Positions 1 through 6,616 are shown, counted from the stretch's first letter. The stretch: 13,848 nt of DNA from JBQLZO01 sp052168315 (GCA_052168315.1 JBQLZO010000067.1:1-13848); one strand, 5' to 3'. Translations and numbers: made by a program. The notes: generated by a model not told the origin, from the letters alone.

Positions 1-44
1 ACCCCACCCCCCACCACCACGAACTTCCCCATCTCCATCTTCAT

Positions 45-100
45 CTGCTGCTCTGCTGATTTGCTGATCTGGCCATCTGCTGCTCTGCTGCTCTGCTGTT
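45..100. repeat. 8-bp tandem repeat, copy 1 (seven units)
   Basis: Seven consecutive imperfect 8-bp units with consensus CTGCTGCT fill this stretch, preceded by a CATCTTCAT-type pyrimidine run. A second seven-unit block of the same length lies at 1170-1225, so the two copies flank the DUF58 gene as direct repeats. The first copy sits just upstream of the gene's likely -10 box. The function is unknown; simple slippage repeats or a dispersed intergenic element are both possible. Confidence 0.8.
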
Positions 101-120
101 CCGCCCATCCGCCGCTCATC

Positions 121-126
121 TACACT
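121..126 (+). promoter_or_regulatory. Candidate -10 box (TACACT) of the DUF58 gene
   Basis: TACACT ends 6 bases before the ATG at 133, and no Shine-Dalgarno sequence lies between them. That spacing places a transcription start at or next to the start codon, which suggests a leaderless mRNA. The same hexamer sits close to the start codon at 12073 and ahead of the gene at 4851. No convincing -35 box is visible, so this is an inference from recurrence. Confidence 0.45.
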
Positions 127-132
127 CACCCC

Positions 133-1116
133 ATGTTCACCTCCGCCGGCGTCAGGCGCCCGGACCGGCTCGAAGACCTGCTCGACCCCGCCCTCATGGC
201 CAGGCTCGATGCGCTCGACCTCCGCTCAAAGAAAATCTTCGCCGGCAAGCTCCAGGGCGAACGCCGCTCCAAGCGCCGCGGCCAGTCCGTCGAGTTCGAC
301 GACTTCAGAAACTACTCACCCGGCGATGACCTCCGGTACATCGACTGGAACATCTACGCCCGACTCGACCGGCTCTTCGTCAAGCTCTTCCTCGAAGAAG
401 AAGACCTCGCCCTCCACATCGTCCTCGACGCCTCGGCGTCCATGGACACCGGCGATCCCAACAAGCTCATCTTCGCCTCACGAATCGCCATGGCCTTGGG
501 CTACCTCGGGCTCGTCCAGCAGAACCGCGTCGGGCTCACCGTCTTCGGCGTCCCCGGCATGCAGAACATCGCACGCCTCCCCGACACCCGCGGCCGCCGA
601 CAGGTCCGCCGCGTCGCCGACTTCCTCATCGAACGCGCCTTCGCCCCGCGCCGCGGCGCGGCCATCACCACCGGCGCCCCCGGCGCGCAGGCCGACTTCA
701 ACGCCGCGCTCACCACCATCGCACGCATGCGCATCGGCAAGGGCGTCATGGTCCTGCTCTCGGACTTCCTCGTCGCCGATGGCTACCAGCCCGCCCTCAA
801 GGCCCTCGCCGCCGCCGGCGGGTACGACACCTACTGCCTCCAGATCCTCTCACCGCAGGAAACCGACCCCGAGACCGCCACCGCCGCCGGACTCGCCGGA
901 GACCTCAGGCTCACCGACATCGAGACCGGCCACGCCGCCGAGGTCACCGTCTCCGCCGAACTCATCAGGCGATACAAGCAGCGCCTCGCCGAATACACCG
1001 AATCCCTCACGGCCTACTGCAACGCCCGACAGATGACCCACCGCATCCTCCGCTCCGACGCCGACCCCCAAAAAGTCATCCTCGAAACCCTCCGCCGGGA
1101 AGGCATGGTCGGCTAA
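133..1116 (+). CDS. DUF58 domain protein (vWA-like)
   Basis: This 327-residue protein has the hallmark DUF58 core. Residues 43-71 run from GERRSKRRGQ through FDDFRNYSPGDDLRYIDW, and residues 91-105 carry HIVLDASASMD, which matches the metal-binding DxSxS start of a von Willebrand factor A fold. No signal peptide or membrane helix is seen, so it is probably cytoplasmic. DUF58 genes usually sit next to a MoxR-type AAA ATPase and Bat-like membrane proteins, and are thought to act with them in folding or activating partner proteins. If these exist here they lie left of the window. The ATG at 133 was chosen because the open frame upstream to 61 is only the 8-bp repeat, and because TACACT lies just before it. 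The exact role cannot be told from sequence; the family assignment is firm. Confidence 0.93.
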   Translation: MFTSAGVRRPDRLEDLLDPALMARLDALDLRSKKIFAGKLQGERRSKRRGQSVEFDDFRNYSPGDDLRYIDWNIYARLDRLFVKLFLEEEDLALHIVLDASASMDTGDPNKLIFASRIAMALGYLGLVQQNRVGLTVFGVPGMQNIARLPDTRGRRQVRRVADFLIERAFAPRRGAAITTGAPGAQADFNAALTTIARMRIGKGVMVLLSDFLVADGYQPALKALAAAGGYDTYCLQILSPQETDPETATAAGLAGDLRLTDIETGHAAEVTVSAELIRRYKQRLAEYTESLTAYCNARQMTHRILRSDADPQKVILETLRREGMVG

Positions 1117-1169
1117 CAAAACCGCACCACCCCAAACCCCGCCCTCTCGCCTTCATCTTCATCTTCAAT

Positions 1170-1225
1170 CTGCTGCTCTGCTGCTCTGCTGCTCTGCTGT
1201 TCCGCTGCTCTCCAGCTCTGCTGCT
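1170..1225. repeat. 8-bp tandem repeat, copy 2 (seven units)
   Basis: Seven CTGCTGCT-type units, preceded by a CTTCAT repeat run at about 1151-1167, occupy the gap between the convergent DUF58 and methyltransferase genes. Length, unit and the CTGCTGTT-CCGC variant units match copy 1 at 45-100. No hairpin with a U-tract is seen in this gap, so termination of the two convergent genes is unexplained. Confidence 0.8.
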
Positions 1226-1228
1226 CTC

Positions 1229-2113
1229 CTACACCCGCCCCACCACATAATGCACGAACGCCTCCTCCACGCTGGACTCATCATCCGGCTCGTCCAGCCG
1301 CGCGCTGATCGCACGCGGATACGGCTCGCCATCCGCATCGATCGCCTCCGCGTACGAGTCGTACACCTCCGTTGCGCGGAACCCCGCCTCCAGCATCGCC
1401 TCGCGCAGCTCGGGCGTGGACCACACCCGCCAGTCGTACTCGAACGCATCATCCATCCGACGCCCATCCGGCAGCACGAAGTGGATCGCGTTGCGAACCC
1501 GCGCCGTCGCCGGGTCCGCGCTGACCTGCTCCCACTCGTACCCCACCGCGCCCCCGCCCCATTCCTCACCCAGCCGCACCATCTTCTCATACACCCCCGC
1601 CGCCATCGCGTCCGGCCCCCCGTAGGTGTCCACCACCAGGATCCCGCCGCTCTCCAGCCGGAACAGCGCCGCCCGCAGGTAGCTCATCAGCCGGTCCCGA
1701 CGGTGCAGCTCGCTGACCCCGAAGTTCAGCGCGCACAGCACATCGCACCGATCCCCCGCCTCCAGCACATCCCGCACCCGAAGATGCAGCCGATCGATCC
1801 CCGCCCGGCGCGATGCCGGCCCATCCGAGCGATGGTCCCGCTCGCTCTGCCGCCGTGCCGCGTGCTCCAGCGGCTCCGGATCACGGTCCACTCCCACCGC
1901 CTCGTAGTCCCCATCCAGCCCGATCCACGCCCGCGCCACCCCGCACGCCCCCGCAAAGTCCTCCCCCAGCACCCGCGCCCCGCCGCCATGCACCGCGCGC
2001 AGGAACCGCGCCTCCATCTCCGGAGACTGCACGCACCACTCGTACAGGTCGTACCGATTCGCCTCCCGACCACCCAGCGTGAACGACGCATCACGGCCCA
2101 GCGCTGCACCCAT
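1229..2113 (-). CDS. Class I SAM-dependent methyltransferase
   Basis: The 294-residue protein has a Rossmann-type methyltransferase layout. A glycine-rich SAM-binding segment lies at residues 47-63 (RVLGEDFAGACGVARAW) and the acidic loop GVDRDP at 74-79. A motif IV-like strand, CDVLCALNFGVSEL, is at 123-136 and GGILVVDTYGG at 156-166. The substrate is not recognisable; small-molecule or protein methylation are both open. The ATG at 2113 is preferred over an in-frame TTG at 2143 because GAGGGG sits 9 bases upstream of it. The gene follows the lipoprotein gene on the same strand after 61 bp that contain no TA dinucleotide, so the two are probably co-transcribed. Family confidence is high and the specific function is unknown. 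Confidence 0.85.
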   Translation of the reverse strand: MGAALGRDASFTLGGREANRYDLYEWCVQSPEMEARFLRAVHGGGARVLGEDFAGACGVARAWIGLDGDYEAVGVDRDPEPLEHAARRQSERDHRSDGPASRRAGIDRLHLRVRDVLEAGDRCDVLCALNFGVSELHRRDRLMSYLRAALFRLESGGILVVDTYGGPDAMAAGVYEKMVRLGEEWGGGAVGYEWEQVSADPATARVRNAIHFVLPDGRRMDDAFEYDWRVWSTPELREAMLEAGFRATEVYDSYAEAIDADGEPYPRAISARLDEPDDESSVEEAFVHYVVGRV

Positions 2114-2129
2114 CGGAGCACACCCCTCA

Positions 2130-2148
2130 CGCGTGATCAACACACGCG
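2130..2148 (-). other. Inverted repeat between lipoprotein and methyltransferase genes
   Basis: CGCGTG and CACGCG form a 6-bp stem around a 7-base loop, just upstream of the methyltransferase ribosome-binding site. An alternative pairing, GTGATC with GATCAC, overlaps it and cannot form at the same time. No U-tract follows, so it is not a classical terminator. It could be an intercistronic RNA structure, or chance. Confidence 0.3.
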
Positions 2149-2174
2149 ATCGATCACATCACAACCGCCCCGCC

Positions 2175-2993
2175 TCACCCGGCCCGCCGGATCCCCCGCA
2201 GCATCTCATCCCACGCCGATTCCTGCGCTTCCAGCGCTTCACGCGGCGCGGTCAGCTTGAAGAACACATCACCACGCGCCCCGCCGGTCACGATCGCGCC
2301 CAGCAGCATCTGGTCCTCAAGCACCGGCGCGTTCGGCGCCATCGCGCCCGGATGGAACGAACCCTCCAGACGCACCGTGTGCACCGTCAGGCCATCCTCC
2401 AGCTCGATCATGGCCCGCGCCGGCTCGCCCACAGGATCGGTCACCTGGTTGATCCACCGCGCGATGTTCATCTCCACACCGCCGCCGATGTTCGCCGTCA
2501 CCGCCATCACGCCCGGCGGCCCCTCGATGTTCGGCAGCCGCATCTGCGCCACACGAATGTTCATCGCGCTCGAACGCACCGGCTCCGCCTCCCACTCACC
2601 CGGCACCGGAATCCACAGCCCAGCCGCCACCACATGCGACCCATCCTCCGCGATCCCCTCCGCCGCCCCAGCCCCGCCAGCCCCGCCAGCCCCACCAGCT
2701 CCCGGCTCGTTCAACGGATTCCGCTCCGGAGCCCCCGTCGCACGACCCATCCCCGACCCAGCCCCATCACCGCCCGCACCCCCCGCCGAACCTCCATCCA
2801 CACCCCCCGACGCATCACCATCCCCATCCGTCGTCACCGCCGGCGGCGCATCGTTCCCGCACCCGCCAAGCCAACCAGCCCCGCCCACCGCGATCGGAAC
2901 CATCACCGCCAGCGCGCCCAGCACGCCCCAGCGCCCTCGAGCCCCCACACCCACACCGCTCGCCATCTCAACAGACGCCCTCTCAACACACAT
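2175..2993 (-). CDS. Predicted lipoprotein with Gly-rich linker
   Basis: This 272-residue protein starts with a long signal peptide: basic residues near 19-21, a hydrophobic stretch at about 23-42, then LGGC with Cys45 as the likely lipidated residue. Residues 52-112 are low complexity, mainly Gly, Ala, Asp and Ser, and form a flexible tether. A folded domain of about 150 residues follows (122-272) with WIPVPGEWEAEP, a central MRLPN segment and an NIARWINQV helix. I have an impression of similar domains in planctomycete lipoproteins of unknown function, but cannot name a family. The start at 2993 is supported by AAGGAG six bases upstream. It is probably attached to a membrane facing the periplasm. 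It is likely the first gene of a pair with the downstream methyltransferase. Confidence 0.8.
   Translation of the reverse strand: MCVERASVEMASGVGVGARGRWGVLGALAVMVPIAVGGAGWLGGCGNDAPPAVTTDGDGDASGGVDGGSAGGAGGDGAGSGMGRATGAPERNPLNEPGAGGAGGAGGAGAAEGIAEDGSHVVAAGLWIPVPGEWEAEPVRSSAMNIRVAQMRLPNIEGPPGVMAVTANIGGGVEMNIARWINQVTDPVGEPARAMIELEDGLTVHTVRLEGSFHPGAMAPNAPVLEDQMLLGAIVTGGARGDVFFKLTAPREALEAQESAWDEMLRGIRRAG
2668..2703. repeat. 9-bp in-gene tandem repeat
   Basis: Four near-identical 9-bp units (CCAGCCCCG, the last two diverged) lie inside the lipoprotein gene and encode repeated Gly-Ala-Gly steps of its linker. Because the unit is a multiple of three, copy-number change would alter linker length without breaking the frame. 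Confidence 0.75.
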
Positions 2994-2999
2994 AGCTCA

Positions 3000-3005
3000 C
3001 TCCTT
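3000..3005 (-). promoter_or_regulatory. Shine-Dalgarno site of the lipoprotein gene
   Basis: AAGGAG on the minus strand sits 6 bases upstream of the ATG at 2993. It decides the start in favour of the longer protein over later in-frame starts. Confidence 0.8.
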
Positions 3006-3069
3006 GGCATCGGCGCTGCAAACATCCAACCCACCGCGTGCAAACCCAGAGCACGCACCCCGCCGATGG

Positions 3070-3080
3070 TAGGGTACCCC
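3070..3080. promoter_or_regulatory. Candidate overlapping divergent -10 boxes around GGGTACCC
   Basis: The palindrome GGGTACCC (3073-3080) supplies TACCCC on the plus strand, ending 7 bases before the RNA methyltransferase ATG at 3088. It also supplies TACCCT (3071-3076) on the minus strand, about 77 bases ahead of the lipoprotein ATG. Both match the TACNCT-type boxes seen before other genes here. If real, the two promoters overlap and would compete. No -35 boxes were recognised. Confidence 0.35.
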
Positions 3081-3087
3081 GCCCCGC

Positions 3088-3942
3088 ATGGCCCCGATCA
3101 CCATCGACGATCCCAACGACCCCCGCCTCGACCCCTTCCGCAGCCTCCGCGATGCCGACATCGCGCGCCACCACAACCTCTTCCTCATCGAAGGACGATT
3201 CGCCGTCCACGCCATGCTCAGCGCATCGCGCTACACACCCCACGCCATCCTCCTCACCCCCAGCGCCTGGCACGCCATGCGCTGCGACATCATCGAACCC
3301 GCCGCGCCGCCTTCGCTGCCCATCTATCTCATCGACCGCGAGCACATGCAGCAACTCACCGGCTTCGACATGCACCGCGGCTGCATCGCCGCCGCCCACC
3401 GCCCCGCCGCGCCGCCCACCCCCGACGACATCCTCCGCGAATCCACCGCCAGCAACCCCCACTCGCCCATCCTCATCCTCGAAGACCTGGCCAACCACGA
3501 CAACATCGGCGGCATCTTCCGCTCCGCGGCCGCCCTGGGCGCCGGCGCCATCCTCACCTCGCCACGATGCTGCGATCCCCTCTATCGCAAGGCCGTCCGA
3601 GTCTCCATGGCCACCGTCCTCCGCATCCCCTTCGCCACCGTCACCCCATGGCCGGACGCCCTCCCCGAACTCGCCCAGCGCCACAACCTCCTCCCCATCG
3701 CCCTCTGCACCGATCCGGATGCCCGCCCGGCCGAGCACCTCGACCACATCGCCGCCCAGGCCCGCGCCAGCGCCCGCCGCATCGCCCTCATCCTCGGCGC
3801 GGAGGGCCCCGGGCTCTCCGCCAGGGCCCGCGCCCTGGCCACCGAACGCATCCGCATCCGCATGGACCCCACCGTCGATTCGCTCAATGTCGTCGTCGCC
3901 GCGGCCATCGCGCTGCACAGAATCGCCCACGCGGTACCCTGA
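3088..3942 (+). CDS. SpoU/TrmH-family RNA 2'-O-methyltransferase
   Basis: This 284-residue protein shows all three SpoU (SPOUT) motifs: motif 1 NHDNIGGIFRSA at residues 136-147, motif 2 LILGAEGPGLS at 234-244, and motif 3 with SLNVVVAAAIA at 265-275. These form the knotted SAM-binding site, and Arg145 is the usual catalytic arginine position. The N-terminal region, with FLIEGRFAVHAML at about 32-44, resembles the RNA-binding substrate domain of this family. It should methylate a ribose 2'-OH in tRNA or rRNA in the cytoplasm; the target nucleotide is not readable from sequence. No Shine-Dalgarno is seen before the ATG, and a -10-like box ends 7 bases upstream, which suggests leaderless initiation. 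rpiA follows after 7 bases. Confidence 0.93.
   Translation: MAPITIDDPNDPRLDPFRSLRDADIARHHNLFLIEGRFAVHAMLSASRYTPHAILLTPSAWHAMRCDIIEPAAPPSLPIYLIDREHMQQLTGFDMHRGCIAAAHRPAAPPTPDDILRESTASNPHSPILILEDLANHDNIGGIFRSAAALGAGAILTSPRCCDPLYRKAVRVSMATVLRIPFATVTPWPDALPELAQRHNLLPIALCTDPDARPAEHLDHIAAQARASARRIALILGAEGPGLSARARALATERIRIRMDPTVDSLNVVVAAAIALHRIAHAVP
3935..3940 (+). promoter_or_regulatory. Candidate -10 box (TACCCT) of rpiA
   Basis: TACCCT lies in the last codons of the RNA methyltransferase gene and ends 9 bases before the rpiA ATG, with no Shine-Dalgarno between. It would allow a leaderless rpiA transcript in addition to read-through from the upstream gene. Confidence 0.35.
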
Positions 3943-3949
3943 ACCCACC

Positions 3950-4657
3950 ATGAGCGACACGCCGAACAACCCCCAGCGCGATGCGCTGGCCATCGCCGCC
4001 GTCGCGCCCATCGAGCCTGGCATGGTCGTCGGGCTCGGCACCGGCCGCGCCGCCACCCGCGCTGTCCGTGCCCTCGCAGACCGCGTCGCCAAAGAGGGCC
4101 TCCGCATCCGCTGCATCCCCACCTCCGAAGCCACCAACGAACTCGCCCACCAGCTCGACCTCCCCCTCACCGACCTCGCCCACGCCGACGCCATCGACTA
4201 CCTCTTCGATGGCGCCGATGAGGTCGACCCGCTCCTCCGCATGATCAAGGGGCGCGGCGCCGCCATGACCCGCGAGAAAGTCCTCGCCCACTGCGCCAAA
4301 GCCCGCGTCTACCTCATCTCCCACGAGAAACTCGTCCAGCGCCTCGGCCAGCGCTGCCCCCTCCCCGTCGAAACACTCCCCTTCGCGCTCCCCGCCGTGC
4401 AGCGCACGCTCGGCAACATCGGCTTCCCCGCCCGCACCCGCCTCGACGCGGCCTCCAAACCCATCACCACCGACAACCACGCCCACATCCTCGACATCGA
4501 ACTCCCCGAAAGACTCCCCGAAGACATCAGCCTCCCACGCCTCGACGCCATGCTCAACAACACCCCCGGAGTCATCGGCCACGGCCTCTTCCTCCTCGAA
4601 GCAGACCGAGTCATCATCGAAAGCGAAGACAACACCCTCGAAATGCGCGAACGCTGA
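3950..4657 (+). CDS. rpiA: Ribose-5-phosphate isomerase A
   Basis: The 235-residue protein matches RpiA over its full length (typical size 220-235). It interconverts ribose 5-phosphate and ribulose 5-phosphate in the non-oxidative pentose phosphate pathway, in the cytoplasm. Visible motifs are the phosphate loop GLGTGRAA (28-35), PTSEAT (57-62), DGADEVD (87-93) with the catalytic aspartates, KGRGAAMTREK (100-110) with the active-site Lys100 and Glu109, and the C-terminal NTPGVIGHGLF (204-214). The only departure noticed is Arg102, where E. coli RpiA has Gly (KGGGAA). The start is 8 bases after the stop of the SpoU gene; the pair may be an operon, although rpiA may also have its own promoter. 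Confidence 0.96.
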   Translation: MSDTPNNPQRDALAIAAVAPIEPGMVVGLGTGRAATRAVRALADRVAKEGLRIRCIPTSEATNELAHQLDLPLTDLAHADAIDYLFDGADEVDPLLRMIKGRGAAMTREKVLAHCAKARVYLISHEKLVQRLGQRCPLPVETLPFALPAVQRTLGNIGFPARTRLDAASKPITTDNHAHILDIELPERLPEDISLPRLDAMLNNTPGVIGHGLFLLEADRVIIESEDNTLEMRER

Positions 4658-4701
4658 CCCCCCCCAACCCCCCATCCCCGACCGTCCGCCTCTCCCGACC
4701 T

Positions 4702-4799
4702 CCCCCTCCCTCCTCTCGGTGGGACGGGCGTCCCGCCCGTCTCCTCATCTCCCCCTACCTCTTCCCCTCCGCCATACAACAGGCACAGAACCATTCCCC
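4702..4799. repeat. Hairpin-bearing dispersed repeat, copy 1
   Basis: The core (4715-4750) is identical over 36 bases to cores at 5777-5812, 6523-6558 and 7335-7370. It contains a perfect 7-bp stem, GACGGGC/GCCCGTC, at 4723-4729 and 4735-4741. This copy also shares its downstream part (CCTAC, CTTCCCC, CCATAC, CAGGCACA, CCATTCCCC) with the copy at 7295-7418, but not with the two copies in between. It separates rpiA from the first paralogue. No U-tract follows the hairpin. Confidence 0.88.
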
Positions 4800-4813
4800 T
4801 ACAAGCCCCCCGA

Positions 4814-4819
4814 TACACT
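4814..4819 (+). promoter_or_regulatory. Candidate -10 box (TACACT)
   Basis: GATACACT lies 31 bases before the ATG of the 302-residue membrane protein gene and just after the hairpin repeat. The hexamer is the same as before the DUF58 and WbpA-like genes. Here a short leader would be made, with a weak GGGGA ribosome-binding site about 11 bases before the ATG. Confidence 0.4.
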
Positions 4820-4850
4820 CTGCAGAAGAACCAACGGGGACCCCGCACCA

Positions 4851-5759
4851 ATGCCAGAACCGAAGATCGGCGATGACCTGGCCACCCCCGCCGATCGGCG
4901 CAAAGCACTCGGCCTGGGCGTGATCCTGCCCGCGGCGATCCTGCTGCTGGTCGGCATCGGACCCGCCGGCACCGCCTACACCGCGATCCAAAGCCCCGGT
5001 TGTCCGTGGGCGCTCTCGGCAGCGCTGGGCGTGGTACTCGCCCTCCCCGGCATCGCCCTGGCCTGGGTGTCCATCCGCAGCCTCATCGACTCCCGGTTCG
5101 CACGCATCACGGCCGGCGTGATCCTCTCGCTGCTGATTCTCTTGTTCTACGCCGTCGGAGCGGGAAGCGCGCCCCGCATGGCGGGTGGCTCCGATGTGAT
5201 CAGAGTGAGTTCGGCCCTCCGCGGACTCGCCAAGGCCCGAGTCGAGGCGATGGAGAAGGGCATCGATGACTCGAGCACCGTGCTCGTGTCGATGCACGCC
5301 GGCATCGTCAGGCCCTCCCTCTTCTTCGACTTCACCTGTCCCAACTTCCCGCGCATGCCCCGCGCCGATGAGTTCAACTATGGCGGCATCACCGCCGAAG
5401 ACGCCGCATCCCAGCGGGTCACGCGTGAGGCCATCATCGAGGCCGCGAACCGCTCGCTCGGCGACAAACCATGGGAGCGCATCGGCCTGATCAACTCGCT
5501 CCGCGCCTGGCCGACGGTCGAGGCTCGGGACCGCCGACACCCCGCACTGATCGTCTTATACGCGTTCCACGAATCCGAGGGTCATCGGAGCGCGCTCGTC
5601 GGGTTCGCCGATTCATCCGTGAACCTCTGGTCCGACCCCATCGATGAAGACGAGCGGCAGCGCTTGGCCGATGCCATCTACCTGGCCGAACGGCTCGGCA
5701 TCGCCCCACCTCCCCCCGAACTCATCGACTTCGTCAACCCCGCCGCCACCACCCGCTGA
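4851..5759 (+). CDS. Membrane-anchored protein of unknown function, paralogue 1
   Basis: The 302-residue protein has three predicted membrane helices at about residues 20-44, 54-74 and 84-105. A soluble domain (about 115-302) follows that I do not recognise. The soluble domain is shared with the protein at 6617-7318. Common features are STVLV (142-146), an FNY-GITA-DA stretch (175-185), NPWERIG or KPWERIG (206-212), an HES triplet (240-242), and a C-terminal PPP-ELI-NP-ATTR tail (287-302). The ATG was chosen because the open frame upstream runs only through the hairpin repeat, and a TACACT box lies 31 bases ahead. Paralogue 2 has only one membrane helix, so the N-termini have diverged or been exchanged. 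No function can be assigned. Confidence 0.8.
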   Translation: MPEPKIGDDLATPADRRKALGLGVILPAAILLLVGIGPAGTAYTAIQSPGCPWALSAALGVVLALPGIALAWVSIRSLIDSRFARITAGVILSLLILLFYAVGAGSAPRMAGGSDVIRVSSALRGLAKARVEAMEKGIDDSSTVLVSMHAGIVRPSLFFDFTCPNFPRMPRADEFNYGGITAEDAASQRVTREAIIEAANRSLGDKPWERIGLINSLRAWPTVEARDRRHPALIVLYAFHESEGHRSALVGFADSSVNLWSDPIDEDERQRLADAIYLAERLGIAPPPPELIDFVNPAATTR

Positions 5760-5822
5760 GAGCCCCCCTCCCTCCCCTCGGTGGGACGGGCGTCCCGCCC
5801 GTCTCCTCATCTTCCCTACTCC
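5736..5822. repeat. Paralogue-tail plus hairpin repeat, copy 2
   Basis: This 87-bp unit starts inside the last codons of paralogue 1 (Asn-Pro-Ala-Ala-Thr-Thr-Arg-stop) and runs through the GACGGGC/GCCCGTC hairpin. By eye it matches 6483-6568 at all positions except one missing base in a C-rich run. The identity crosses the stop codon into non-coding DNA, which points to recent duplication or gene conversion rather than protein-level selection. Confidence 0.88.
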
Positions 5823-5975
5823 TCACTGTCCCCCCGAGGCGGCCATCTCACCGGGCAAGGACAGACACCGGGTCCAATGACAGTTCAGGGCCCCATCCTC
5901 GCTTCGCTAAGATTGTGCCCGCCGGCCACGGCGAGCGGAGCCGTGCAATGGTGCCTATAGCGCAAGGAACTCGTT

Positions 5976-6239
5976 GTGCTCGAAGAATGCTGCCAGTTCG
6001 CGGCCCCAACAGCGAAGTGGTCACTCGCACTATTGCTCCCGTGGTTGGCGCTGTTGATCCTGGCCGTCCCATTCGATGGGCTCTGGCACAAAGCACCTCG
6101 GCTCCGCCCGCTGCTATTCGGGATGTGCCTGCTCGCGAACATCCTGATGCTCGCCATCGAGATGGCACTTATGGTCGTAGCGATCGCCGCCGCTGCGGAT
6201 GGGCATGATGATCCACCCATGCCCCGAGGCATTCGGTGA
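5976..6239 (+). CDS. Small membrane protein ORF
   Basis: This 87-residue ORF starts at GTG with a good AAGGAA site 6 bases upstream. It encodes two hydrophobic helices at about residues 15-34 and 46-73, separated by a short polar segment (FDGLWHKAPRLRP). It is not similar to the paralogues on either side, and its GC content is visibly lower than that of the flanks. The ORF at 6199-6417 overlaps its end by 41 bases in another frame and carries a further helix. Removing one G from the GGG at 6201-6203 would join the two into one protein of about 145 residues with three helices. It may therefore be the first half of a frameshifted gene. Function unknown. Confidence 0.5.
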   Translation: MLEECCQFAAPTAKWSLALLLPWLALLILAVPFDGLWHKAPRLRPLLFGMCLLANILMLAIEMALMVVAIAAAADGHDDPPMPRGIR

Positions 6240-6417
6240 CTTCTACGAGCGGAGCACGCGTTCGCGCGGTTTGAACCGAAATGGTGCGATGGTCGCCGCT
6301 CCGGTCATGGTCGTCATTCTGCTGAGCCTTCATGTCTTCGTGATCCAGGAAGCAATGCGATTCTTCTGGCACGCCACCTTCGGTGCTTGCGACACGCGAG
6401 GGAAACCACCGTCCTGA
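6199..6417 (+). CDS. Small membrane protein ORF, overlapping frame
   Basis: The 72-residue ORF overlaps the preceding one by 41 bases in another frame. It has one clear membrane helix (VAAPVMVVILLSLHVFVI, about residues 32-49) followed by aromatic and basic residues. No ribosome-binding site is obvious before the ATG cluster at 6199-6210. That favours either translational coupling to the upstream ORF or, more simply, the second half of one gene broken by a single-base insertion. A sequencing error is also possible. No family is recognised. Confidence 0.35.
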   Translation: MGMMIHPCPEAFGDFYERSTRSRGLNRNGAMVAAPVMVVILLSLHVFVIQEAMRFFWHATFGACDTRGKPPS

Positions 6418-6467
6418 AGCAGCAAGACTCGCTCGAGTCTATTTCGTACCCGCCCCGGAACAGCAAC

Positions 6468-6506
6468 GAACTCGTCAACACCAACCCCGCCGCCACCACC
6501 CGCTGA
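6468..6506 (+). pseudogene. Remnant of a third paralogue tail
   Basis: Twelve codons and a stop spell ELVNTNPAATTR. They align with the tails ELIDFVNPAATTR of the gene ending at 5759 and ELIEFANPTATTR of the gene ending at 7318, and the same non-coding hairpin repeat follows. The rest of the domain (the WERIG and HES motifs) is absent upstream. Only the end of a third copy survives, or this tail was carried here with the repeat. It has no start or ribosome-binding site of its own. Confidence 0.7.
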
Positions 6507-6568
6507 GAGCCCCCCTCCCCCCCTCGGTGGGACGGGCGTCCCGCCCGTCTCCTCATCTTCCCTACTCC
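6483..6568. repeat. Paralogue-tail plus hairpin repeat, copy 3
   Basis: This 86-bp unit is nearly identical to 5736-5822, including the coding tail, the stop codon and the 36-bp hairpin core at 6523-6558. Here it is attached to a gene remnant rather than a complete gene, and it directly precedes paralogue 2. Confidence 0.88.
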
Positions 6569-6616
6569 GCCCACCCCAGACACACCACCACCCCGCCCCA
6601 CACCAAGCAAGACACC

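Noticed and set aside
61..132. Upstream extension of the DUF58 frame giving a hydrophobic N-terminus that could pass for a signal peptide
   Set aside because: It is the translation of the 8-bp tandem repeat; the family core begins after 133 and a -10-like box lies at 121-126.
1250..2260. Long plus-strand open frame opposite the methyltransferase
   Set aside because: Arg/His/Pro-rich shadow; the minus strand has SAM-binding motifs and a ribosome-binding site.
2079..3953. Very long plus-strand open frame (624 codons) opposite the lipoprotein and through the SpoU gene
   Set aside because: The translation is Arg/Pro/His-rich without any domain, as expected of a high-GC shadow frame; the genes it overlaps have clear motifs and ribosome-binding sites.
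5823..5975. Possible RNA gene or further ORF between repeat copy 2 and the small membrane ORF
   Set aside because: Only a weak 5-bp hairpin and a TATAGC box-like sequence were seen; nothing resembles a tRNA or known RNA.
6383..6616. ATG start at 6383 for paralogue 2
   Set aside because: It reads through the small membrane ORF end and repeat copy 3; no similarity to paralogue 1 in that part.
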